Shown one piece after another: positions 17,162 through 25,218 of a stretch of 64,000 nucleotides of DNA. The DNA is from CAYGZC01 sp964354225 (GTDB taxonomy: Bacteria; Bacteroidota; Ignavibacteria; UBA10030; SZUA-254). Each line of letters begins with the position of its first letter. Positions within the stretch are counted from its first letter, which is position 1. The translations under genes and the position numbers were made by a program. The stretch is from NCBI GenBank assembly GCA_964354225.1, contig CAYGZC010000103.1, positions 3,408 through 67,407 of the forward strand, given 5' to 3'. Under the pieces are notes generated by a model. The model was not told the origin of the DNA. It ran no database searches and worked only from the letters and a program-made list of their open reading frames with translations.

Positions 17162-17197
17162 GAAACAAAAAGCCCCACCCGATTACTCGGACAGGGC
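17162..17197 (-). terminator. Minus-strand intrinsic terminator upstream of smpB
   Basis: The minus strand reads GCCCTGTCCGA, loop GTAA, TCGGGTGGGGC, then TTTTTGTTT. All 11 positions pair in the minus transcript, three of them as G-U; on the plus strand the same three positions are mismatches. An RNA therefore probably ends here just before smpB, but its source gene is not identified. Confidence 0.55.
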
Positions 17198-17253
17198 ATG
17201 CTTCATGAAACTTGAATCGTCAATCTATAATATTCCGTCGGTACTAACTCTCT

Positions 17254-17282
17254 TTGACTTTCCCCCCATTATTTCCTATATT
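17254..17282 (+). promoter_or_regulatory. lpdA promoter
   Basis: TTGACT (17254-17259), a 17-nt spacer and TATATT (17277-17282) predict a start near 17289, giving a leader of only about 15 nt before the lpdA ATG. Confidence 0.75.
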
Positions 17283-17303
17283 TTTCAGACAGATTTTTAA
17301 AAA

Positions 17304-18710
17304 ATGAAGAAATTAATGCCAGAACGACAATTTGATATTGCAATTATTGGCAGCGGACCAGGCGGATATGTAGCTGCTATTCGTGCGGCGCAGTTAGGGC
17401 TAAAAACTGCTGTAATCGAGCGAGATAAGATTGGCGGTGTTTGCACCAACTGGGGATGTATTCCAACTAAAGCGCTGTTGAAAAGTGCAGAGATGTTTCG
17501 GCACTTCAAACAAGCTGATGAGTTTGGAATTATGTTTAAGGATTTGAGTTTTGATTTTCCAAAAGTTATCAAGCGAAGCAGAGATGTTGCCCTTAGAAAT
17601 TCTAAAGGTATCGAGTATCTTTTCAAGAAGAATAAGATAGAATTGATTTCTGGATTTGGAAAGATTACTGGAAAAGGGAAAATTGAAGTTAGCAAGGATG
17701 ATAAAGCATCTGAGACTATTATTTCAAAACATGTCATTATCGCAACAGGTGCAAGGCCTCGATCGCTGCCCGGTGTAAAGATAGATGGGAAGCAGATTAT
17801 CTCAAGCACCGAAGCGATGCTGTTGCAGCAACCGCCAAAGTCGATGATAATCATCGGTGCGGGTGCGATTGGAGTTGAGTTTGGATATTTCTATAATTCC
17901 TTCGGAACGAAAGTTACAATCGTGGAAATGATGCCGAACATTTTACCTATTGAAGATAAAGAGATTTCGAAACTGCTTGAAAGTAATTTGAAGAAATCGG
18001 GAATAGAAATTCTGACTGACAATAAAGTTGAAAGCATTACTACCGGAAAAGATATCAAAGTAGCAGTGACCGCGAAGGACACAAAGAAAGATTTAACGGG
18101 AGATGTTGTTTTGATGGCAATCGGGGTGCAGGGGAATGTTGAAAACATCGGACTTGAATCTGTTGGTGTGAAAGTTGAGAATGGCTGTATTCAGGTTGAT
18201 GATTTTGGCAAGACGAATGTTGAAGGAATTTATGCTATCGGCGATGTTGCCGGAACACCATGGCTTGCGCATGTTGCATCAAGGGAAGGGATCATTTGTA
18301 TAGAAAAGATTGCTGGAAAAAATACCCTGCCGATAGATTGGAACAATATTCCCGGCTGTACTTATTGTCAGCCGCAAGTGGCGAGTATCGGCATGACGGA
18401 AGAAAAAGCAGTTGAGCATGGATATAAAATTAAAGTTGGGCGATTTCCATTTACTGCCAGTGGAAAAGCAAGGGCAATCGGTGAAACTGATGGACTGGTG
18501 AAATTGATTTTTGATTCAAAATATGGAGAGTTGTTAGGTGCGCACATCGTTGGTTCAGATGCTACCGAGATGATTGCCGAGCTCGGTCTCGCAAAAACAT
18601 TAGAGACGACGTCTGAAGGAATTATCAACACCATTCATGCACATCCAACGTTCTCGGAAGCTATTATGGAAGCGGCGGAGAATGCAGAAGGACATGCGAT
18701 TCATATATGA
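17304..18710 (+). CDS. lpdA: Dihydrolipoyl dehydrogenase (E3)
   Basis: A 468-residue FAD-dependent disulfide oxidoreductase that reoxidises dihydrolipoamide of 2-oxoacid dehydrogenase complexes with NAD. FAD motif GSGPGGYVAAIRAAQLG at the N-terminus; redox pair in GGVCTNWGCIPTK; NAD motif IIGAGAIGVEFGYF near residue 180; second FAD motif GIYAIGDVAG; and the C-terminal HAHPTFSEA with the catalytic His-Glu dyad. It leads the cluster that also holds lipB, E1, E2 and lipA. No SD sequence is obvious and the leader is short. Confidence 0.95.
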   Translation: MKKLMPERQFDIAIIGSGPGGYVAAIRAAQLGLKTAVIERDKIGGVCTNWGCIPTKALLKSAEMFRHFKQADEFGIMFKDLSFDFPKVIKRSRDVALRNSKGIEYLFKKNKIELISGFGKITGKGKIEVSKDDKASETIISKHVIIATGARPRSLPGVKIDGKQIISSTEAMLLQQPPKSMIIIGAGAIGVEFGYFYNSFGTKVTIVEMMPNILPIEDKEISKLLESNLKKSGIEILTDNKVESITTGKDIKVAVTAKDTKKDLTGDVVLMAIGVQGNVENIGLESVGVKVENGCIQVDDFGKTNVEGIYAIGDVAGTPWLAHVASREGIICIEKIAGKNTLPIDWNNIPGCTYCQPQVASIGMTEEKAVEHGYKIKVGRFPFTASGKARAIGETDGLVKLIFDSKYGELLGAHIVGSDATEMIAELGLAKTLETTSEGIINTIHAHPTFSEAIMEAAENAEGHAIHI

Positions 18711-18840
18711 GAAGTAAGCACTGAGCGGAAAGCAAAGAGTATTGAGCGAAGAGCAAAGAACAAAGTATGCCGAAGGTATGTTCAAAAGGAATCCTTCTGG
18801 GGTCTTCGGGCGATTTAGATCACTATATTGATTGAGCGAA

Positions 18841-19143
18841 ATGGATATTGAGAAGATAAAAAAAGCTGTAAAGAAAAAAAATTGCTATACATATCATGCA
18901 ATCCAAAAGATGATCGATCGCGATATCAATACGTCAGACATCAGGGAAGCGATTGAATCGGGTGAGGTCATCGAGGAATATCCGCGTGTTAAATATGGAC
19001 CAAGTTGTTTAATATTTGGATTCACCAGGATGAATCGTCCGATTCATCTATTAGTTTCCTACTCAGACCCATTCTGGGTTATCACAGCATATGAACCGAG
19101 CAATCGGGAATGGATAAACTTTAGAAAAAGGAAAAGCAAATGA
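18841..19143 (+). CDS. DUF4258 protein, possible toxin of a TA pair
   Basis: A 100-residue protein of the DUF4258 type. It has the AIQKMIDRDI helix containing the family's H/R-M-x-x-R pattern, the I.E.YP.....P.CL.FG strand pair and a C-terminal WVITAYEP strand, a small barrel reminiscent of RelE-fold toxins. The ATG at 18841 is used; a TTG at 18832 would add three residues. It overlaps the YgiT-type zinc-finger gene by 4 bases. That pairing is common and suggests a toxin-antitoxin or similar module, but activity is not shown by sequence. Confidence 0.75.
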   Translation: MDIEKIKKAVKKKNCYTYHAIQKMIDRDINTSDIREAIESGEVIEEYPRVKYGPSCLIFGFTRMNRPIHLLVSYSDPFWVITAYEPSNREWINFRKRKSK

Positions 19144-19355
19144 TTTGCAAAGTATGTCGGGATATTATGAAGAATAGACGAAGTGACGTTGAATTCTTTT
19201 ACCAAGAGAAACTCGTTGCAGTCAAAAATATCGAGCATCTTGAGTGTGATAATTGTGGCGAGCGTGTATATTCATCGGAAGCGACTTCGAAGATTTTGAG
19301 GAAAATAAAAAACAATAAAGTGGAAAAATACATTCGGGTTCCTGTTTATTCGTAA
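19140..19355 (+). CDS. YgiT-type zinc finger protein, possible antitoxin partner
   Basis: A 71-residue protein with two CxxC knuckles (CKVC at residues 3-6 and CDNC near residues 39-42), as in the zinc-binding N-terminal domain of MqsA/YgiT. The helix-turn-helix domain of full MqsA is absent, which is usual for DUF4258 partners. Coupled by ATGA to the upstream gene. The pair interrupts the lipoate/2-oxoacid dehydrogenase cluster. Confidence 0.78.
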   Translation: MICKVCRDIMKNRRSDVEFFYQEKLVAVKNIEHLECDNCGERVYSSEATSKILRKIKNNKVEKYIRVPVYS

Positions 19356-19492
19356 CGAAAGATTTTTATTTCATCGTTACTACGCAAGGTCATTCAAGTA
19401 CTTACAGGTTTGGGCATGAGAGTGGTATTTCAGGATTATTGATAAAGGAATTACCTAAGCAAATATTTTTTAGTTTTTGCACCAAAGGCGCA

Positions 19493-19507
19493 TCCGCCTC
19501 AGGCGGA
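19493..19507. repeat. Short GC-rich hairpin (TCCGCC-TCA-GGCGGA)
   Basis: A perfect 6-bp stem with a 3-base loop in an AT-rich gap. A related palindrome (GAGGTGGATCCGCCTC) occurs inside the E2 gene at 23945-23960. It may be a small dispersed element; no T-run follows, so it is not an intrinsic terminator. Confidence 0.45.
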
Positions 19508-19540
19508 GACTTTTGCATTGATAAATGAAAGGGAAGACAG

Positions 19541-19762
19541 ATGAAAAATGAAACCGTAAAATCTTCGGATGAGATGCTTGCAATCGAAGAACTCTACATC
19601 CAGCTTCGTGCGATGAAGAAAGTGTTAGAAGAAAAAGGTTTAATGACTGAAGATGACTTTAGAGTTGCTTATGCGAGGGAAGTAGTAATAAATCCTGGTG
19701 AACAAGCGAATCAACGAATTACAGAGCATCTCGCCGAGCACCGTAAGAAGTTCATACATTAA
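19541..19762 (+). CDS. Small protein of unknown function upstream of lipB
   Basis: A 73-residue acidic helical protein, not recognised. Visible features are an LAIEELYIQLRAMKKVLEEKGL helix followed by MTEDDFRVAYAREV. It has no Cys, signal peptide or membrane helix. Its stop overlaps the lipB start (TAATG), so it is translated together with lipB and may belong functionally to the lipoate/2-oxoacid dehydrogenase cluster. Confidence 0.65.
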   Translation: MKNETVKSSDEMLAIEELYIQLRAMKKVLEEKGLMTEDDFRVAYAREVVINPGEQANQRITEHLAEHRKKFIH

Positions 19763-20475
19763 TGAGGCAAATTCAGGTTATACCTCTCGGTCTCACTAAC
19801 TACAAATCCGCGTGGGATTTGCAGCGGAAGATTTTCGAGTTGAGAGTAAGCGGGAAAATCCATGATATCATTTTGTTGACTGAGCACAATAATGTTTACA
19901 CGCTCGGTAAGAGCAGCGAAGATGCCCACCTTCTTGCAAACGATGCTGAGCTGAAATCTACTGGTGCAGAAGTTTATCATACCGACCGTGGTGGAGATAT
20001 AACCTATCATGGACCAGGGCAGCTTGTAGTATATCCGATTCTTGATTTGAATAATTACTACCTCAATATTCATCGTTATCTTCGAGATCTGGAGGAAGTT
20101 ATAATCCGATCGCTTGTTGATTTTGGAATTAAAGCACACAGAGAAGAAAAATTCACGGGTGTCTGGGTGGATCAAAATAAAATCGCTGCTATTGGAGTAA
20201 AAATTAGCCGCTGGATTACGATGCATGGATTTGCACTAAACATAAATACTGACCTTTCGTATTTCGACAGGATAATTCCTTGTGGAATTTTTCATAAAGG
20301 TATCACGTCTATGCAGAAAATACTCGGGAACGCTATATCGGTACAAGATGTTTCAAATTCAGTATTAACACATTTCATCAATGTATTTGATGTCCGGATT
20401 TTGGAAATGGACAAAGAAGTGTTTTTAAAATTCATAAATCAGTTAACAATTGAAAATGTGGAATGCCAAAAGTAA
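19762..20475 (+). CDS. lipB: Octanoyl-[acyl-carrier-protein]:protein N-octanoyltransferase LipB
   Basis: A 237-residue transferase that moves octanoyl groups from ACP to the lipoyl domains of E2 proteins, the first step of lipoate assembly. Motifs: YTLGK near residue 52, HTDRGGDITYHGPGQLV near residues 73-89, the catalytic Lys in KIAAIGVKI and the catalytic Cys in IIPCGI. It overlaps the next gene (E1) by 13 bases and is preceded by the 73-residue gene with a 1-base overlap. Confidence 0.95.
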   Translation: MRQIQVIPLGLTNYKSAWDLQRKIFELRVSGKIHDIILLTEHNNVYTLGKSSEDAHLLANDAELKSTGAEVYHTDRGGDITYHGPGQLVVYPILDLNNYYLNIHRYLRDLEEVIIRSLVDFGIKAHREEKFTGVWVDQNKIAAIGVKISRWITMHGFALNINTDLSYFDRIIPCGIFHKGITSMQKILGNAISVQDVSNSVLTHFINVFDVRILEMDKEVFLKFINQLTIENVECQK

Positions 20476-22508
20476 TATCAGAACAAAATCAAAAAATAAA
20501 GAAGATCGATCTTTCAAAAGAGCGAATGCTCGATGCATATCGTTTTATGTATACTGCACGGAAGGCTGATGATAAAGTTCTTATTCTTCTTAAGCAGGGG
20601 AAAATATTCTTTCACATCGGCGGCTCGGGACATGAAGCGATACAGGTTGCGACTGCATTTGTATTGAAGCCAGGTTATGATTGGTCATACCCATATTATC
20701 GTGATCTTGCATTTGTGCTTAGTATGGGATATAGTGTAAAGGAAGTTCTTGCAGAAGCGATGCACCGAGCAAGCGGACCGAGCAGCAGCGGATTTTCAAT
20801 GCCATTCAATTATGGACACAAGAGCTTGCGTATACCCGCGCAATCAAGTACAACAGGGATGCAATATTTACAAGCAGTAGGAACTGCACTTGCGAATGTT
20901 AAGGATGGAAAAGATGAAGTTGTGTATGTCTCATCAGGCGAAGGGTCCACCAGCCAAGGTGAATTTCATGAAGCTGTTAACTGGGCATCGCGAGAGAAAC
21001 TGCCGGTGCTGTTCGTTATCGAGGATAACAAGTATGCGATATCGGTAACGAAGAAAGAGCAGACTGCTGCACCCTCAGTTTATCATCTCGTTAAAGGTTA
21101 TGAAGGGCTTAATCGCTATGAAGTTGATGGATGTAATTTCATGGAATCATATGAAGTTGCAAAGGATGCCGTTGATAATGCTCGTCGTGGCAAAGGACCG
21201 AGTTTGATCCTCGCAAATACCGTTCGCCTACTTCCTCATTCATCCTCCGATGATCAGCGGAAATATCGAAGTGAAGAAGATTTGACTCGTGATCGTGAAC
21301 GTGACCCGATTCCTCGTTTTGAACAGTATATTGTTTCCAACCGGATTGCAACGATAGAAAATATCAAAGAAATCCAAATCGAAATCCAAAAGCAGATTGA
21401 TGATGCCGCGGATATTGTTGAACAAGAACCACAGCAAGATCCGGCAAATCTGTTAAAGCATGTTTATTCGGTGAATAGTGTTGTTAAAAAAGATGGATTC
21501 ATCGAGCCGGAACATACCGGTGACAAGATTGTTCTGATCGATGCAATCAATCATGCGCTCGCAGAAGAGTTAGAGCTAAATCCCAAAATGTTGATTTATG
21601 GTGAAGATGTTGGCGGCGAGAAAGGCGGAGTATTTACAGCAACTAAAGGGTTGACAAAAAAATTTGGTTGGGAGCGGGTATTCAACTCACCTCTTGCAGA
21701 AGCGAGTATTATTGGTACAGCATTTGGACTTGCAGTCCGCGGATACAAGCCAGTTGTGGAGATTCAATTTGGAGATTATATTTGGCCCGCATTCATGCAG
21801 CTGCGTGATGAAGTAGCGATGATGCGTTTCCGTTCTAATAATGAATGGTCTTGTCCGATGGTTGTACGTGTTGCAGTCGGTGGGTATATACACGGTGGAT
21901 TGTATCATAGTCAATCGATCGATGGTTTCTTTACACACGTTCCAGGACTTCGGGTTGTGATGCCATCGAATGCAGCGGATGCAAAAGGATTGCTCAAAAC
22001 TGCTTGTCGATCTGACGATCCTGTAATCTTCTGCGAACACAAAGGATTATATCGTGCAAGTTTTGCTGCATCTCCAGAACCGACCTCCGACTATATGCTT
22101 CCGTTTGGATTAGCGAAAACTGTCAGAGCTGGTGATGATATTACTATAATTACCTGGGGGATGATGGTTCCACGCTCACTTGAAGCTGCGCGTAAAATGG
22201 AAGAGGAAGGAATTAATATTGAGGTTATTGATCTTCGGACCTTGAATCCACTTGACACAGATACAATTTTGAGATCAGTTAGAAAGACTGGAAAAGTTCT
22301 AATCGTTCATGAAGACACTTTGACCGGAGGTTTTGGTGCAGAGATAGCGGCGATAATTGCCGACGAAGCGTTCACGCGACTTGATGCACCGATTAAACGA
22401 GTGGCAGCGAAGGATTGTCATGTCCCTTACGGACCGACACTTGAAAATGCAATGCTGCCGCAGACAGCGGATATCATCTCAGCATTATCAGAATTGGTAA
22501 AGTTCTAA
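20463..22508 (+). CDS. Fused 2-oxoacid dehydrogenase E1 (alpha-beta)
   Basis: A 681-residue thiamine-diphosphate enzyme in which E1 alpha (residues 1 to about 330) and E1 beta (about 350-681) are one chain. The alpha part has GGSGHEAIQVA and the TPP/Mg motif SGEGSTSQGEFHEA..EDNKYAIS. The beta part has GEDVGGEKGGVF and the PLAEASIIGTAFGLA segment. It resembles branched-chain 2-oxoacid (or pyruvate) E1; the substrate cannot be fixed from sequence. It works with E2 (22755) and E3 (17304), using lipoate made by LipB and LipA, all in this cluster. Confidence 0.92.
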   Translation: MPKVISEQNQKIKKIDLSKERMLDAYRFMYTARKADDKVLILLKQGKIFFHIGGSGHEAIQVATAFVLKPGYDWSYPYYRDLAFVLSMGYSVKEVLAEAMHRASGPSSSGFSMPFNYGHKSLRIPAQSSTTGMQYLQAVGTALANVKDGKDEVVYVSSGEGSTSQGEFHEAVNWASREKLPVLFVIEDNKYAISVTKKEQTAAPSVYHLVKGYEGLNRYEVDGCNFMESYEVAKDAVDNARRGKGPSLILANTVRLLPHSSSDDQRKYRSEEDLTRDRERDPIPRFEQYIVSNRIATIENIKEIQIEIQKQIDDAADIVEQEPQQDPANLLKHVYSVNSVVKKDGFIEPEHTGDKIVLIDAINHALAEELELNPKMLIYGEDVGGEKGGVFTATKGLTKKFGWERVFNSPLAEASIIGTAFGLAVRGYKPVVEIQFGDYIWPAFMQLRDEVAMMRFRSNNEWSCPMVVRVAVGGYIHGGLYHSQSIDGFFTHVPGLRVVMPSNAADAKGLLKTACRSDDPVIFCEHKGLYRASFAASPEPTSDYMLPFGLAKTVRAGDDITIITWGMMVPRSLEAARKMEEEGINIEVIDLRTLNPLDTDTILRSVRKTGKVLIVHEDTLTGGFGAEIAAIIADEAFTRLDAPIKRVAAKDCHVPYGPTLENAMLPQTADIISALSELVKF

Positions 22509-22514
22509 ATTGAT

Positions 22515-22754
22515 ATGGTAAAAAATCCAAAGAAAATTGTAAGCTTTGAGCGAAGATTGTTGAAGAAGGAAAAATTCCACTACATTTCCTGGATGCAGCT
22601 TCTCGATGACCTCAGAAAACACACTGTAAAACTAAAGAGATTTACTCCCTAGCAAATAAACTTGAGGGAATTCAAGTTTGTCTTAAGATTGCAAAGGTGT
22701 TAAATAGTGTTCGCTGAAAGCTTATCAAAGAAAATAATTACAGAGGTTTAGAGT
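22515..22754 (+). other. Gap between E1 and E2 with a small open frame and a dyad
   Basis: An ATG frame of 45 codons (22515-22652) encodes a very basic peptide of doubtful reality. A perfect 8-bp inverted repeat AAACTTGA / TCAAGTTT with a 6-base loop (22658-22679) follows. It has no T-run and could be an operator or an RNA processing hairpin that separates E1 from E2 expression. Confidence 0.35.
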
Positions 22755-24107
22755 ATGTCCAAAGTCGAAGTTGTAATGCCGCAGTTAGGTGAAAGTCTCA
22801 CCGAAGGTACGATTGTTAAGTGGCATAAGAAGCCGGGTGATAAAATCAAGAAAGATGAAACACTCCTTGAAATAAGTACGGATAAAGTGGACTCAGAAAT
22901 TCCATCTCCAGCGTCAGGAGTCATAATAAAATTATTATTCGAGGAACAGAAAACAGTTGCTGTACGCACCGTGATCGCCGAGATTGAAACTGATGAATCA
23001 TCAGTAATAATCGAGAAAGCACCAAAATCTTCAATTCTGGAAGATGTCCAAAAACCTGACACACAGATAAAAATATCGGCTGTTCAATCAATTAAACAAC
23101 CTGCCCAGATTACTCCACTCCCGGGACGATTTTATTCACCGCTTGTTTTGAGTATCACAAAAGAAGAAGGAATCACACTATCGGAACTTGAGCGCCTTCC
23201 TGGTTCAGGTGATGGTGGAAGAGTAACGAAGAAAGATATTATTGCTTATATTCAAACTCGGAAAGCGGGTGTTAGTTCCCAGCCATCGATTCCAACACAA
23301 CCTCCCATGGTTGGTGTACCTCATGTGGAAACCACGCTTAAGCATATTGATAGTGGTGAGCTTGTCCAGAAATATCCGACATCCCAATATGAAATATTGC
23401 AGATGAGTAATGTAATCGCAAAAATGTCGGAACACATGGTAAAAAGTGTTCACACTTCTCCCCATGTATGGGCAGTTCACGAATGCGATATGACCAATGT
23501 GGATAAAGCACGCCGAAAGAACGCCGGTGTGTTCGAGAAGCGAGAAGGTTTCAAGCTTACATATATTCCATTTATCTGTGGTGCAGTAATCAAAACATTG
23601 AAACAATTTCCTTTGGTTAATTCATCAGTCGATGGTGATAAGATTATCGTGAAGAAATTTGTAAATCTTGGAATTGCGGTTGCTGCGGAGAATGGCTTGA
23701 TAGTGCCAGTAATCAAGAATGCAGATGAGAAAAATTTTGTTGGACTTGCGCGCTCACTAAATGATCTTGCAACACGTGCACGGTCGAGGAAACTCCTTCC
23801 AAGCGAAATTGAAGGCGGCACGTTCACAATTACGAATTTTGGAGTGTTCAATACCTTGATAGGAATACCAATTATCAACCAACCGCAAGTTGCGATTCTC
23901 GGCACAGGTGCAGTGAAGAAACGCCCAGTGGTGATTTCCACCGGAGGTGGATCCGCCTCTAGCAGAGATGATGCGATAGCTATTCGTTCGATTGCTCATT
24001 TAACACTTGCGTTCGATCATCGCATCGTGGATGGTGCGTTAGGAGGAACATTCCTCGAAACAATTTGTAAATTATTAGAAAACTACGATTCGGAGAAGGT
24101 ACTGTAA
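22755..24107 (+). CDS. Dihydrolipoamide acyltransferase (E2)
   Basis: A 450-residue E2 core enzyme. It has an N-terminal lipoyl domain with the lipoylated Lys in EISTDKVDSEIPSP (residues 38-51), a linker, a peripheral subunit-binding domain (YSPLVLSITKEEGI..GDGGRVTKKDI, about residues 125-160) and a C-terminal catalytic domain with the active site AFDHRIVDGALGG. Near residues 395-405, STGGGSASSRD lies between KRPVVI and DAIAIR, where E2 proteins normally run on directly. The DNA there holds a palindrome related to the hairpin at 19493, suggesting an in-frame insertion that probably sits in a surface loop. Confidence 0.93.
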   Translation: MSKVEVVMPQLGESLTEGTIVKWHKKPGDKIKKDETLLEISTDKVDSEIPSPASGVIIKLLFEEQKTVAVRTVIAEIETDESSVIIEKAPKSSILEDVQKPDTQIKISAVQSIKQPAQITPLPGRFYSPLVLSITKEEGITLSELERLPGSGDGGRVTKKDIIAYIQTRKAGVSSQPSIPTQPPMVGVPHVETTLKHIDSGELVQKYPTSQYEILQMSNVIAKMSEHMVKSVHTSPHVWAVHECDMTNVDKARRKNAGVFEKREGFKLTYIPFICGAVIKTLKQFPLVNSSVDGDKIIVKKFVNLGIAVAAENGLIVPVIKNADEKNFVGLARSLNDLATRARSRKLLPSEIEGGTFTITNFGVFNTLIGIPIINQPQVAILGTGAVKKRPVVISTGGGSASSRDDAIAIRSIAHLTLAFDHRIVDGALGGTFLETICKLLENYDSEKVL

Positions 24108-24199
24108 TAAATTCGAAATACTAAATCTGACATACTAAACGATCTCAAAATTTGAAATGGATAATCCAGATAACATGAATTAGAAGTTAGAATTTAACG

Positions 24200-25069
24200 A
24201 TGCGATTTGACATAGAAGAAAATAAATCGAAACTGCTAAGGCGACCAGAATGGCTAAAAGCTCGTGTACCAGCAGGTGAGAATTACACACGACTGAAGAA
24301 AATTATTGACATATGTAAACTTCATACGGTATGTGAAGAAGCTCGATGCCCAAAAATGGGCGAGTGTTGGGATCACGGTACCGCAACTTTCATGATCCTC
24401 GGGGATATCTGTACACGGAACTGTGGATTCTGTGCAGTGAAAACCGGCAAGCCAACCGGACTTGATGCGGAAGAACCATATCGTGTGGCAGAAGCTGTGA
24501 AACTGCTCGGTGTCCGCCATGCTGTAATTACATCAGTAAATCGCGATGAACTTTATGATGGGGGTGCACAAATATTTGCTGAAACAATCCGACAGATTAG
24601 AACAACAACACCCGACACTAAAGTGGAAGTTCTCATCCCGGATTTCAAAGGTGATGAGTTTGCCTTAAACATTGTGCTTGATGCTTTCCCGGATATTCTC
24701 AACCATAACGTTGAAACTGTTCCCCGACTATATCCCACCGTCCGAGCACAAGCAGATTATCAACGCTCACTTGAGCTTCTTAATCGAGCAAAGCGACGAG
24801 GATTCATTACCAAAACCGGATTGATGCTTGGTATTGGTGAACGAACCGAAGAAGTAATTGAAGTGCTGAAAGATTTACGCAGTATCAACTGCGACATCCT
24901 CACTCTCGGTCAGTATCTCCAACCAACAAAAGAACACTTACCGATTGATCGATTCATAAATCCCGATGAGTTCAAGATGCTAAAAAAGATAGGATTTGGA
25001 ATGGGATTCAAGCATGCTGAATCGGGACCGCTAGTGAGAAGCTCGTATCATGCGGAGGGACAGATTTAG
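24200..25069 (+). CDS. lipA: Lipoyl synthase
   Basis: A 289-residue radical SAM enzyme that inserts two sulfurs into octanoyl-E2. The auxiliary cluster motif CEEARCPKMGEC lies near residues 36-47, the radical SAM motif CTRNCGFC near residues 71-78, and the conserved C-terminal RSSYHA is present. It completes the lipoate pathway begun by LipB in the same cluster. Confidence 0.96.
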   Translation: MRFDIEENKSKLLRRPEWLKARVPAGENYTRLKKIIDICKLHTVCEEARCPKMGECWDHGTATFMILGDICTRNCGFCAVKTGKPTGLDAEEPYRVAEAVKLLGVRHAVITSVNRDELYDGGAQIFAETIRQIRTTTPDTKVEVLIPDFKGDEFALNIVLDAFPDILNHNVETVPRLYPTVRAQADYQRSLELLNRAKRRGFITKTGLMLGIGERTEEVIEVLKDLRSINCDILTLGQYLQPTKEHLPIDRFINPDEFKMLKKIGFGMGFKHAESGPLVRSSYHAEGQI

Positions 25070-25218
25070 AATATTTTATTACTAAATCTTTATATTTTTA
25101 TTGATGTGGAAGAACAGACAGCTTTAGGGTCGTTGGTTCATAATCAACCTGATTTTTCTTAATATCTGGTCGGGTTATGATTTTCATTGATTATGTGATT
25201 ATATTCTCTTGAAAATTT

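Noticed and set aside
17026..17199. 58-residue N-terminal extension of SmpB
   Set aside because: It runs through a terminator-like hairpin, does not resemble SmpB, and the ATG at 17025 gives the standard protein.
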